Part shown: positions 44,678-56,379 of the stretch, piece after piece
How positions within the stretch are numbered: the stretch's first letter is position 1
How the letters are laid out: the number at the start of each line of letters is the position of its first letter
Assembly (NCBI RefSeq): GCF_016801865.2
Contig: NC_068939.1
Location: forward strand, 61,634,269-61,698,268
DNA from: Culex pipiens pallens
Taxonomy: Eukaryota > Arthropoda > Insecta > Diptera > Culicidae
Reading direction: 5' to 3'
DNA length: 64,000 nt
The notes under the pieces: generated by a model
The model's input: the letters and a program-made list of their open reading frames with translations, nothing else
Told to the model about the DNA's origin: nothing
Database searches by the model: none
Translations under genes and position numbers: made by a program

Positions 44678-46569
44678 ATGGTGTTTAAGATCAATTAATA
44701 TACTGAATTCCAATGTATATTTTTTCGAAAAAACGTATCTTTGAATCCTGTTAATGGATAATCACTACACTACAAAATAACGATTAGGAATTTATTTTAC
44801 ACTTATGAACAGTTTTGAAAATTTGTCCATTTGTCCAACATTTCCCGATGAGTAATTCTATAGAATTTCGAATTTTTTTTAAATGACTTTTTAGTTGGTA
44901 TCTTTGATAGATCAAACGTTGTCCATGCATTCCCTATGTTAAAAGAAGTCATTTTGCATCATTATTTCGTTCATACTAGGCTCCATACAATTTGCTGTGC
45001 AAATTTTCGAAAATCTGCCTACCGAGAAGAGATTTTATGATTGACACCAATGACAAAATTTTCAGAATTTTTCAGAAAAAATGTACATAAAAAACCGTTT
45101 TTTTATTTGACTTTCTAGCACTAAATGTTGGGTTCCCAAAAAAGATATTTTTTATTTAACGAATTTTTTTAATGTTTTAAGGGACTCGACAAAGCAAGAT
45201 TTCAAGATGGTGTAAAATCTGGTACCTGAAACATATTGTTTTGAAATATATGTGAATTCTTGAAAAAAATCTTTAAAACTTTAATACAGAATTTCAAAAT
45301 GTTTTCTAAATGAAAAATTCAATTTGCTTGGTTATGATAGGGGAACTTTTCAGATAAAAATAGAACATTTAATAAAAATCTCTTTTTAATATTTGATTTT
45401 TTACTACCAATGGTTTTTTTTGTATTGTTTTGGTACTGGAGATACAAATTGAAAAAAATATTTCAGAGGATAAATAAAAATTTTTGGATGCAAATTTAAT
45501 TTGCAATCGAAAATGTCTTTACACATTTTTTTATATAGAGCACCGTTTTCATCTAATAAGCATTTTAAGGCGAAACTTTTCGAAAAACGTTCGGTTTTTT
45601 GTAATTTAAAAACACTCCATGAAGCAAAAGCACCCATTTATAAAAATATTTCCGAAGGGCATTTTTTAACTTTGTTGATTGGACTGCTGGTTGCTGAAAT
45701 ACATCCTGTTAAAGTTTAAATGTAAAGAAATAGTTTTTTCTCTGTGACATCTACTGTCGTTCTACGCATAATTGTCCCATGTCATTTTTGGACGATTTTG
45801 ACTTTTTATCATTTTTAAGCTTAGATTTACGTATACTTTCAGAAAAACACCTAAAATCAAATCGAAATCGATCGAAAAATTTCAATCGCGTTTTTCACAG
45901 TTGCCCTATTTTGAACATGGGACAATTATGCGTAGAACGGCAGTCTATTTATACCTAATTTTTTTTTAAAGCGCATTATCTCGGTAGCTATTGGTTCGAT
46001 TTTCAATTTAAAAAAACGAAAAGTATTGAGATTTTATTTGTTCCGTTAAAAAAAACGGATTTTAAGAGTGTAGAGTATCTTTTTTGAATATTCCATTTCC
46101 ATTTTTAAATGCTGGGCTAAATCTTTAAAATTTTGAAGTTATTTTTATATAGAAGAGCACAAAATTTGACAAAAGTTCTATTTTTAACATTTAAAATTGA
46201 AACTAAATTTTCCGAAATATCGCCATTTGAAAAATAGGGCATTTTGATGACACTGAGAAAAACTCATTTTTCAAAAAATATACTTCAAGAGGCTGTATCT
46301 TAGCAAGCATCAAATAAGTCAAAGAAAGAAAATTGTACGAAATTTTCCAAGCGGTACGAAAACATTTTTGCAGGGGTGCTTTTCCTGCACAAAATATTTG
46401 TAAATTGAAATAATACTGAACACTTTTCGAAAAATTTCACCTTAAACTTGAAAACGGAAATTGGGTTTTGCAACAAATAAATTACAATTTTCCAGATAAT
46501 TTCCCGAACCCCATTTTTTTTTTCAAAAAATTACCTAAACTCTAACGAAAAAGATGCAGTTTTTCCTTT
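44486..46569. repeat. 2.08-kb tandem duplication, unit 1
   Basis: The unit starts GAAAACCGCAAAACGATCC inside a hAT-type MITE and runs to TGCAGTTTTTCCTTT. It is followed directly by unit 2. All differences that I found fall in the first 190 bp: four substitutions and one 1-bp indel near 44550-44640. The rest appears identical. No gene lies in the unit. Confidence 0.9.
45754..45945. mobile_element. Small MITE, GTTCTACGCATAATTGTCCC TIR (unit 1)
   Basis: GTTCTACGCATAATTGTCCC at 45759 faces GGGACAATTATGCGTAGAAC at 45919. TA lies at 45752-45753 and at 45946-45947, with a slight mismatch at the tips. It is 192 bp long. Confidence 0.7.
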
Positions 46570-48652
46570 GAAAACCGCAAAACGATCCGAATTAACCCTG
46601 ACGAGTTATTAGCGATGGAAAGAACCAACTTTATTGTTCTATAGCGACCCTTAAACCTTAACGGATTTAGCTCAAAATTGGCACAGTTAATTATTTTTAT
46701 TTTACCTAAAGAATCGAGCCAGGGGGTATGCCTGATAACGATTTTTTTAATGTCACCCTAATGGTGTTTAAGATCAATTAATATACTGAATTCCAATGTA
46801 TATTTTTTCGAAAAAACGTATCTTTGAATCCTGTTAATGGATAATCACTACACTACAAAATAACGATTAGGAATTTATTTTACACTTATGAACAGTTTTG
46901 AAAATTTGTCCATTTGTCCAACATTTCCCGATGAGTAATTCTATAGAATTTCGAATTTTTTTTAAATGACTTTTTAGTTGGTATCTTTGATAGATCAAAC
47001 GTTGTCCATGCATTCCCTATGTTAAAAGAAGTCATTTTGCATCATTATTTCGTTCATACTAGGCTCCATACAATTTGCTGTGCAAATTTTCGAAAATCTG
47101 CCTACCGAGAAGAGATTTTATGATTGACACCAATGACAAAATTTTCAGAATTTTTCAGAAAAAATGTACATAAAAAACCGTTTTTTTATTTGACTTTCTA
47201 GCACTAAATGTTGGGTTCCCAAAAAAGATATTTTTTATTTAACGAATTTTTTTAATGTTTTAAGGGACTCGACAAAGCAAGATTTCAAGATGGTGTAAAA
47301 TCTGGTACCTGAAACATATTGTTTTGAAATATATGTGAATTCTTGAAAAAAATCTTTAAAACTTTAATACAGAATTTCAAAATGTTTTCTAAATGAAAAA
47401 TTCAATTTGCTTGGTTATGATAGGGGAACTTTTCAGATAAAAATAGAACATTTAATAAAAATCTCTTTTTAATATTTGATTTTTTACTACCAATGGTTTT
47501 TTTTGTATTGTTTTGGTACTGGAGATACAAATTGAAAAAAATATTTCAGAGGATAAATAAAAATTTTTGGATGCAAATTTAATTTGCAATCGAAAATGTC
47601 TTTACACATTTTTTTATATAGAGCACCGTTTTCATCTAATAAGCATTTTAAGGCGAAACTTTTCGAAAAACGTTCGGTTTTTTGTAATTTAAAAACACTC
47701 CATGAAGCAAAAGCACCCATTTATAAAAATATTTCCGAAGGGCATTTTTTAACTTTGTTGATTGGACTGCTGGTTGCTGAAATACATCCTGTTAAAGTTT
47801 AAATGTAAAGAAATAGTTTTTTCTCTGTGACATCTACTGTCGTTCTACGCATAATTGTCCCATGTCATTTTTGGACGATTTTGACTTTTTATCATTTTTA
47901 AGCTTAGATTTACGTATACTTTCAGAAAAACACCTAAAATCAAATCGAAATCGATCGAAAAATTTCAATCGCGTTTTTCACAGTTGCCCTATTTTGAACA
48001 TGGGACAATTATGCGTAGAACGGCAGTCTATTTATACCTAATTTTTTTTTAAAGCGCATTATCTCGGTAGCTATTGGTTCGATTTTCAATTTAAAAAAAC
48101 GAAAAGTATTGAGATTTTATTTGTTCCGTTAAAAAAAACGGATTTTAAGAGTGTAGAGTATCTTTTTTGAATATTCCATTTCCATTTTTAAATGCTGGGC
48201 TAAATCTTTAAAATTTTGAAGTTATTTTTATATAGAAGAGCACAAAATTTGACAAAAGTTCTATTTTTAACATTTAAAATTGAAACTAAATTTTCCGAAA
48301 TATCGCCATTTGAAAAATAGGGCATTTTGATGACACTGAGAAAAACTCATTTTTCAAAAAATATACTTCAAGAGGCTGTATCTTAGCAAGCATCAAATAA
48401 GTCAAAGAAAGAAAATTGTACGAAATTTTCCAAGCGGTACGAAAACATTTTTGCAGGGGTGCTTTTCCTGCACAAAATATTTGTAAATTGAAATAATACT
48501 GAACACTTTTCGAAAAATTTCACCTTAAACTTGAAAACGGAAATTGGGTTTTGCAACAAATAAATTACAATTTTCCAGATAATTTCCCGAACCCCATTTT
48601 TTTTTTCAAAAAATTACCTAAACTCTAACGAAAAAGATGCAGTTTTTCCTTT
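46570..48652. repeat. 2.08-kb tandem duplication, unit 2
   Basis: A near-identical copy of 44486-46569, 1 bp shorter. It contains the 3' half of the hAT-type MITE without its left end, showing that the duplication happened after the MITE inserted. The junction shares only two or three bases (TTG), so long flanking homology was not used. Confidence 0.9.
47837..48028. mobile_element. Small MITE, GTTCTACGCATAATTGTCCC TIR (unit 2)
   Basis: This is the copy of 45754-45945 carried along in the second unit of the tandem duplication. Confidence 0.7.
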
Positions 48653-50241
48653 TCAAAACATATTTAAAACATCGGGAATTTCTGTTTTCGGGGTAATTTC
48701 AGAAAAGTCTTCTAAGCATAACCTACAACTTTGTCGAATACACCAATTCGATCAGAAAATCCCTTCTCATTATAAAAAAAAAGATTTTTGAACATTAACA
48801 TACTCATTTTGTATTCTTGGATAAAGTTTCATTCAATTAAAAAAAATACAAAGAAAAGTCGATTAGCAAAAACGTAAACTAGGTAACTCATTTGCCAAAC
48901 GAAAAAAAACGGCAAAAAAAACGTTTGACGGTTGTAGAACAGGTTTTATACTACCAATAAAAAAATAAGATATGAGCGATGCAAATATTTTTCAAAGTTT
49001 TGTCCCTTGACTTTGGCCAAAGTAAGGGAGGCATGAACATGAAATCAAAAGCCGTCGTTTAACATTTTACCGAAAAAAGTGTTTTATAATGCATTATACA
49101 TTATTATATAGGTGTTTTACAAACAAAGCTTTTCAAAATATTTAAGTTTTGACAAACATTTTCCCCTCGCTTAGCAAAATGTTCATCGTTTTCCACCAGA
49201 CAGTTTCCGATTATGACTTCACCTGACGGATACACACCAACTTCCGACCCAGACGGCGGGCATTATCGATTGATGACTACGTGGTATCCCGTCGCGTCCC
49301 CGGTGGTGCTTCAGACATTTTTATCAAACTACTGAGTTGCGATGAAAACTTTAAAGCCAACCCGTAAACCTGAACACTTTCGCTCCCGTTTTTTTTTCTT
49401 TCTGCCATGATTTAGTTTGTTGATCCATCTTCTCTCATGCTGGGGGAGGCGGCAAAAAGGTTCGCGGAACCAAAACATATCAAAAAGCACACCAACTTGA
49501 TGAATGCCTGCCCCTCCCGGTTAAGGTCCGCCACTTTTCGGCACTTTTTTTCTTTGGTCACTTATCTCAAACTGTGCGCCGCCTCAACCTCAACGCGTAG
49601 ACAGTTTGGCGCGCTCGTTTTGTGTTTGTTGTTGTTTACATTTGTGTATACTTTCTGCTCAATTTCTTCTTTTTTCGGGGTCTTATTTTTCGGTCTAGTG
49701 CGCGATTAGACTCGCGCGCCGACCCCTCGTCACCATGTGAATTGTACGCTCTTGTTTATGTTTTTTTGGTTGTTGATGTTGGTTTGCTATCAAATTACTT
49801 TTTTTTGTTTGTTTTGGTGTTCGTTTTCACACCTTTTGAACGCTTTGTTGGCAATGTGCAAGGTTAGAAAGTGGACGATCGAAAGTAAAGAGAGAAAAAA
49901 AAAGTGGCGAAGAATCACTTTGAATGTGAACTTTGTTTATGACAGCGGCAACAACGACGATGATGATGATGACGATGGTCGTATAGCGATTAGTCGTTTA
50001 TAGCAACTTGTAATTACGACTTGTCGCGCGATAGGTGCTCTGTTACTCCTCTTCTTATTGGCAGCTGTAGGTTAATTAGCATGTATCGTTGCTTAGAGAT
50101 TGGAACTATGATTGGAGGGTGTCCTATGTTGGACTTTTGTAATGTTTTTGTTCCATTTAATCTATTTGTTCTCTTCATTTCTTTTTTCAATATTTTTTTT
50201 ATAATTTTGATTTTTATGTTTGGTTTTTTTTATTTTTCGTG
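48653..50241. other. AT-rich DNA then a single-copy island
   Basis: 48653-49160 is repeat-like. 49170-50240 is single-copy and rich in T/G runs; 49560-49870 is a possible alternative 5' exon (GC-rich, ending near GTGCAAG|GTTAGA), but nothing proves it. Confidence 0.35.
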
Positions 50242-50260
50242 AAACTTTGGTGTTCGATTT

Positions 50261-50982
50261 GGGGTAGGCGTGGCTGAATGGTTACGCTGTTCGCTTTGTA
50301 AGCGGAAGGTTCTGGGTTCGATTCCCATCTGCTGCTATCGAGAAATTATGGAAAGAAGGAATTCTGAACACTTGAATATGAACGAAAAATTCATTAGCTC
50401 GCGGCCGGGGTTCGATCCCCCGTCCTTTGGGTCAGCAGACAAAAATGCTAACCACCAGACCATCGAGGCTTAGTTGACTAGAAGGATTAAGAATGCTATA
50501 AGAATCCAAGAAACTTGATTGGAATCTGTGTACCCAAGAACAGGAAATGCAATATTGAATGCAAGTTGAATTCAAGGACACCTACTGGAATTGGAAAGCT
50601 TCCAAAATTAATCCAAGAACAAACGAAGAATTAAGGACTATAAATAGATTTGACCGGCTGCATCACTTACCACGGTGAATCCTGGCTTCACACCAATCTT
50701 ACTAACACCCTCAAACCTCACGTGATACTTTGTCGAAGACGCAGCCGATAAAGCGGTCTTCATCACTCAAGTATCGGACTAAAATTCCTATCCACTTCCC
50801 CCGTGTCTTACCACTGGTCGTGGCCGGCGCTGTGATTGGCTAGCATGATAGGGACATTTGAAAGTTATGAAGTGGCGATGATTGGTTCCTACTCTTCATC
50901 TGTGGTCCACGGAGCAATTCTTGGAGGTCCTGGTCAATAACAGCGTAGCAACTACGGGTGCAATGCTATGCTATGCTATGCT
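50261..50982 (+). mobile_element. Full-length 722-bp tRNA-headed SINE, 19-bp TSD
   Basis: AAACTTTGGTGTTCGATTT flanks it at 50242-50260 and 50983-51001. The head (50263-50336) is tRNA-like: A box TGGCTGAATGG, anticodon loop TTTGTAA, B box GGTTCGATTCC. A second tRNA-like stretch lies in reverse (50397-50472, TGGTCTGGTGGTTAGCA and a GGATCGAACCCC B box). The 3' part is shared with fragments at 1490-1660 and 11355-11500. The tail is (ATGCT)n at 50964-50982. It has no coding capacity. Acceptor pairing is poor, so it is not a functional tRNA gene. Confidence 0.85.
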
Positions 50983-51106
50983 AAACTTTGGTGTTCGATT
51001 TCACAATTTTACCAATAAATATTTTCTAAACTATCGGAAAGCAAATCCCACAAACTTAAAGTGAATTTTTGTCTTTACTGAAACATTCGTTTATTTGGCT
51101 AAACTG

Positions 51107-52345
51107 CCCATAAATGAGCAATTCTTTTAGGTCTTTTTTAATTTCAATTTTTGTATTTTTTAATCCGGCTGAAACTTTTTTGGTGCCTTTGGTATGCTCA
51201 AAGCAGCAATTTTGCATCATTAATTTGTCCTTATAATTTTCCTTACAAATTTGGCAGCTGTCCATACAAAAATGAATTATGAAATCCAGTGTTGGAAATC
51301 GAGCGAGAAGAAGGAAAGCATTTCTCGTTCGCGAGCGAGGGAGAGAACTTGTAGTACTTTTCTCTTCTCGCTCGCACTCGCATTTTCGTTCGCGTTCTCG
51401 TTCTCACCGCGAGCGCCTCGTGCTAGGCATTCGTCCCAAGCCAGCAATTTGTTTATCAGACTTATGAATGCGAACCAGGCAATGGTATAGAGGTGTAACT
51501 TCAATCGCTGTGTTGTTTTTTGTTCGTTTCTAACACGTTCAACTTCTCGCGAACAGCAATTCTGGCTCGCGAGAAAGCCCGTTCGCGTGTGGAGGAGAGC
51601 ACGAGCAATCGGTGAGTTTCTCTCGGCAGCTCGAGACTCGCGGTGAGAGCCCGAGAGAGACGAATTTTTCTCGCGAGAGAGCGAGAATACCAACACTGAT
51701 GAAATCTGTGTCTTTTTAAGGAATTTTTTGATCGATTTGGTGTCTTCGGCAAAGTTGTAGGTATGGATAAGGACTACACTGAAAAACATGATACACGGTA
51801 TACAAATTTTGTGATTTTTAAATTCACTTTTTGTCACTAAAACTTGATCTGCCAATAAACATTATTTTTAAATTTATTTTTATTGTTTGTAACGTTTTAG
51901 GGGACATCAAATGCCAACTTTTCAGAAATTTCCACAATGTGCAAAAAATCTTTGACTGAGTTATGAATTTTTGAATCAATACTTAATTTAAAAAAAAATC
52001 GAAATATTGGTCGCAAAAAAAAATCGAATTTGAAAGCGCTCCGTTTTCAAGTTAAAACCATTTTTTATGTAATTTTTTTGAAAATAGTCGCAGTTTTTTT
52101 TAAATTATTGCACATGTTTGCCCACTCTTGAAAAATATTTTTGAAAAGTTGAGAAAATTCTCTATATTTTGCTTTTTAGAACTTTCTTGATACGACCCTT
52201 AGTTGCTGAGATATTGCCATGCAAAGGTTTAAAAACAGGAAAATTGATGTTTTCTAAGTCTCACCCAAACAACCTACAATTTTCTAATGTCGTTATCTCA
52301 GCAACTAATAGTCCGATTTTCAATGTTAAAATATGACACATTCGT
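51107..52345. repeat. Arm of palindromic family P, split by a hAT MITE
   Basis: Collinear with 18985-19850: TTTTTAATCCGGCTGAAACTT, TTGGCAGCTGTCCATACAAA, TTCGGCAAAGTTGTAGGTAT and GCTGAGATATTGCCATGCAA. The MITE at 51287-51698 splits it. Confidence 0.7.
51287..51698. mobile_element. hAT MITE with perfect 8-bp TSD
   Basis: CAGTGTTGG at the left is inverted as CCAACACTG at the right, flanked by ATGAAATC at 51279-51286 and 51699-51706. Subterminal regions are rich in GCGAG/CTCGC repeats (CGAGCGAGAAG, TCTCGCTCGC and others). It is 412 bp long and non-coding. The 192-codon minus frame across it has no homology and reflects the repetitive composition. Confidence 0.88.
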
Positions 52346-52965
52346 GAAATTTTCCGATCTATGTATGGTACTAAAGGGCTTAAAAAAGATACAGAGATTT
52401 CAAAAGTAGTATAATGAAAAAATCAGAGAAATCAGATATTCTGCCAACATTGCCAAAGGAATTATGATATACAAAACAAACATGATAGTTCTTATATTTT
52501 GATGATACTTACGTTTAATCCTTATGCAGAAATGTTCTGAAGACATTATTTAGTTAAGTTGCACCCCAATTTCTCAGATATATTATAGTTTTCAAAATTT
52601 TCCGCTTGACTTTGCAGTGTTGGCAAAAAGTATGATTTTTACCGAGTATTTCAAAATGTCTCTTTTGAACGCTGTGTAACTATTGTTAGAAGCAATTTAG
52701 CATCATACTGTCTTCGGGAGAATTGTTCAGGACATCCAGGGCTTATGGTGTTAGTTTCATAAAATAGTAAAAAAAACATGAATTTTGTATATTAAAAAAA
52801 TGTGAAAATGCAAGTTTCCCCATAGTAATTTCCATACAAATTTCATTCCCTTTGCGCCAATCGTGGACTTAACCAATCGCTCCCAAATTTAGGGAGGAGG
52901 TAGGGGACCCAAAAAGGGACCCAAAAAATGTGTTACCGAAAAAAACAATATTCGGTTCCACCCTA
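52346..52965. other. AT-rich DNA, nothing recognised
   Basis: No paired termini or coding signals. A TTCCACCCTA motif at 52956-52965 resembles a lone hAT-type end. Confidence 0.35.
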
Positions 52966-53213
52966 CTGCCAATGTTCGCATAAATGCCGCACATGCAAAA
53001 ACCGCAAGCTGAGAAAAAAGCAAGAAAAGTTTATCTTATACATAAGGCTACGTGTTAAGTTTCCACGAAAAAACTGCATTTCCTTCTAAATTCTAGAACA
53101 AAGTACTGGATGTTATAGGCTTTTCTGAAAAAGCACACGATTTTGAATCAAACTGCATCAATAACTCAAAAGTGATGAAAATGCGTATGGGACATTTATG
53201 CGATCAGGGGCAG
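52966..53213. mobile_element. Small MITE with CTGCC...TCGCATAAATG TIR
   Basis: CTGCCAATGTTCGCATAAATG at the left faces CATTTATGCGATCAGGGGCAG at the right (several mismatches). The left flank is TA; the right flank is not clearly TA. It resembles the 192-bp MITE at 45754 in layout. Confidence 0.5.
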
Positions 53214-54360
53214 AAAAACGGAAACAAACGTTTCAATCAAATGAATATTCAAAAATCTTCTTTGTTGATTGTAGTCGATGTCTTTTCTTAACTGCGGAGA
53301 AATAATGAACATACAAAAGTTAAAATTTCAGCTTGCTAATTTTGCCGAAAATTAAAATGTCGAAAAGAGCGAGCATAAAAGGTCCAACTCACAACATTCT
53401 ACCCACTATTAGCATCGAGCTAGATTGGACGGCAAATAACAACCCTTTTGCGGGTGGACGCAAAGCACTACTTTGGGTAGAACTTTGCCTACAATTTTCT
53501 TTAGCACTCTTACGCGGTTGCTCTTCTACGATGGAAATCCAAACTGGTGATAGCCATAGAGAGATACAAGTTCCATTCAATTGGACTGTAATTTCACGCT
53601 TTGTTAGGATTTCTCATCGTCACGTAACGTCATATCGCCGCTCCGGCAGATGGTGATTTTAAGACTGATTTGGTAGATATATCTAGAGAACCGGAGGGGT
53701 GATGTGTCTCACCACGATGTACGAATCGGTATCATTTATGGTCGGATGGGAAACTTGTGGGACGTGTAAGAATTTCTGTTTATGAAGTGGTTAAGCGGGT
53801 TGGAGTCGTAAATTCTTATTCATTTCATTGGAGTGCTTCAATTTCCAAAGTTCTTCGTTACGAGTTCAATAATTCAGTTCCGCCAAGATTAATGATCGGA
53901 AATCAACAAATTATTAATTTACCAGACACCATAAATTCTTCCCCTTTACAGCAACCCAATCCACTCAACCAGTCCGATGTAGTCACACACAACACGTGCC
54001 ACAATCCCACAATTTTTAATCTATTTCCCCCAAAACAATCCATCCCCCTTCCATTCCTGCGCCATGATAAAGACAAATGCTTCGAATTACCAGAATATCT
54101 CAAGAGACACGTTCTTCGCCTGCTCTGTGCTTCTCCCCCTGGAAATGTAATTCTGCTCATGGTTTGGCTCGTTTTCACGGTTTTCCTCTTCGGTAAGAAT
54201 GTACGTTAGCTTACGACCGACGACGCGACTAAGTAGCTGGTGTACCGCAATATGCTGAAGCGTCAGTCTGGTACGGAATTTCCCCTGGACTAGACACTGT
54301 GAGTTTATCGATGTAAGCGTGGCTTTGCAAAAAAGCTAGACTAGACTGGATCAGACGTTG
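53214..54360. other. Single-copy island, no gene recognised
   Basis: GC-balanced. Frames of 107 codons (53333-53656 +) and 150 codons (53757-54209 +) are open but show no family motif, and no splice-framed extension was evident. It could be regulatory, or an unrecognised exon. Confidence 0.35.
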
Positions 54361-56379
54361 AATGAATACAAAATAAATATTTGCATTTTAATTTACATAA
54401 TTGGAACACATAGACTACTAAAAATTTGTGTGCGTTTGTTTCAAGGCATAGTATTTTGCATAATTTAAAAATAGAATGTAAATATGTGGAACCAAAAAAA
54501 CAGATGATGTATAATAAGTAAGAATCAAAATCTGCGAAATAACATTTACTTATGATAAATTCTTCCAAGAATGAGAAATTTTTATTATTTTTTTGGTTTA
54601 AATGAAACTTTGTGTACCTTTTCTATGACAAAAGGAGAACCTCCTTAGGAGATATTTTGCATCATTAGTTCGTTTTTACAAGTCTCCATAACAATGTTGA
54701 CAGCTGTCCATACAAGGAGGCTAATAAAATATTCATAAATCTGTATCTAGATAACGGGTTTTCTGATCAATTTAGTGTCTTCGGCAAACACTCTTAACAA
54801 AGTACTGTTTTTTTATTCGACTTTTCACGCATTAAAATGAACTGTGCAATTTTTTTTTTAATCTCATTTTTGAATATGTTTTAGATGACAAAAATGCTCC
54901 AACTATGCCACGAGTTGAAAAAAATAATAATTTAGGATCGATGTCAATTTTTCTGAAAAATCGTATTTTTTGTTTTTTTTTTTAATTTGTTTTGAGTTGA
55001 TTTGTTGCACATTGAAAGGGACCTTTGTCTTTGTTGAAAGTTAGGGTGGTTCACGATTAAAGTGTTTTTGAAAATCAAACTTTTCAGAAATATTATTAGG
55101 TTGAAAGTTTTTGGGCTTACTTAATCCAAGCAACTTTGTCGGAGAAACCATAAAAATATCTCGCTGTATACGACTTTTAAAACAAAATGTAGAGAAACAA
55201 TCTGAGGAAACCATAAAAATGAAAATATAGTTTTTTTGGTCATATTTACGTTTTAAAACGCATTTTACACTAGTTCAGTTGTTTTGCAATCATTAGTTTT
55301 CAAAAAATGTATAGCGCAATTCCCACTAACTAGGACTTCGCACTATATTATTGCTATCGATCGCACTATTGCGACTTGTCAAACTGGCTTGGAAAATTTA
55401 AAATTTTCGCAAAAAAGGTCACAGCGGGCCGCGGTTGCCGATCGTTTTTCAGCTGTCAATCGCAATTAAAAAGTGCGAAACGTCCAGTTTGGTGGAAACT
55501 GCGACTGGAAATGTAAATAAACAAAAGCTGGTAGCCTAGTTTTTTGAAATGTTGTTGTCAAAAAGGCGAGAAATAAGTGCGGCTAAAATCCAATTTACAG
55601 TGAAAGGATCAATAAGATTTGCGAAAATAAAATTGCGATAATAAACATCGAAAATTTTCAAAAATTCAAAAGATTTTTAAATCAACCCAAACATGCTAAA
55701 AATGATTCTAAACACAGGGGAATGCATTTTAAATTGATTTCAGCTGATTGCAGTTCAATTTCCATAGAAATTTTGAAGTTTTTTGAAAAACTTTTTTTTT
55801 GCAATTCCGTCGTGAAACTACTCACTTTTCCTGTCATTCTTGAACGACGAAATAGCCTACTTTTCTGTTCCAAAAATAACAGAATCGAATAGCAACACTT
55901 TTCAAAATAAATGCTGAAAAGTTCTACTTTTCAGCACTGAAATGGGTGCTGAAAAGTTGAACTTTTCAGCACTTGTTTCGAAAAGTAACACTTTTCAAAT
56001 TTTTTTTGATTCAAACGATTTATTGACAAAATACATGAAAATTTGACATAAAATTTCACTCAATGGGTGTTTTTCGGAATTGCAAAAAATGTTGTATGGA
56101 ACTCGTTGCAAAACTTGATTTTTTCTGCACTCTTCGTATTTATCCAACTCGGTGAACCTCGTTGGATAAATGTACGACTCGTGCTGAAAAAATCCTCTTT
56201 TTGCAACTTGTTGCATAAACTACTATTTTGCCCCTAATTTTTTGGGCTGATTGAAGGGGGGGGGGGGGGACAATAGCATTAAATAAAAATTTTACTAGCC
56301 TTATGATTTTTTGAAAAAAATCTAGTAATTTTTTGGAAAAACGAAATTTTACGCAAAACATTTTTTTTTTCATTAATTT
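54361..56379. other. Decayed repeats, no gene recognised
   Basis: 54590-54850 is a family-P fragment (CATCATTAGTTCGT, GACAGCTGTCCATACAAGG, TGTCTTCGGCAAAC). 55310-55640 is more complex and may be another insertion. A poly-G tract lies at about 56257-56269. Confidence 0.4.
55912..55972. repeat. Two adjacent perfect-type short palindromes
   Basis: TGCTGAAAAGTT-C-TACTTTTCAGCA (55912-55936) and GTGCTGAAAAGTT-GAACTTTTCAGCAC (55946-55972) could each form a 12-bp hairpin. Related half-sites occur at about 55897 and 55980. Confidence 0.8.

Noticed and set aside
45404..47802. Pairs of identical small frames (77 and 72 codons) at 45404/47487 and 45501/47584
   Set aside because: They repeat only because the 2.08-kb block is duplicated. 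Opposite-strand overlap and AT-rich composition argue against genes.
50263..50336. Functional tRNA gene
   Set aside because: A and B boxes are good, but the acceptor stem does not pair properly, and the unit is the head of a SINE with a TSD.
51277..51855. 192-codon minus-strand frame rich in R, S and E
   Set aside because: It spans a hAT MITE with GCGAG repeats and its host repeat. The composition explains the open frame.
53333..54209. Two + strand frames of 107 and 150 codons
   Set aside because: Open, but with no recognisable domain, no paired splice evidence and mixed codon use. Kept only as part of a single-copy island.
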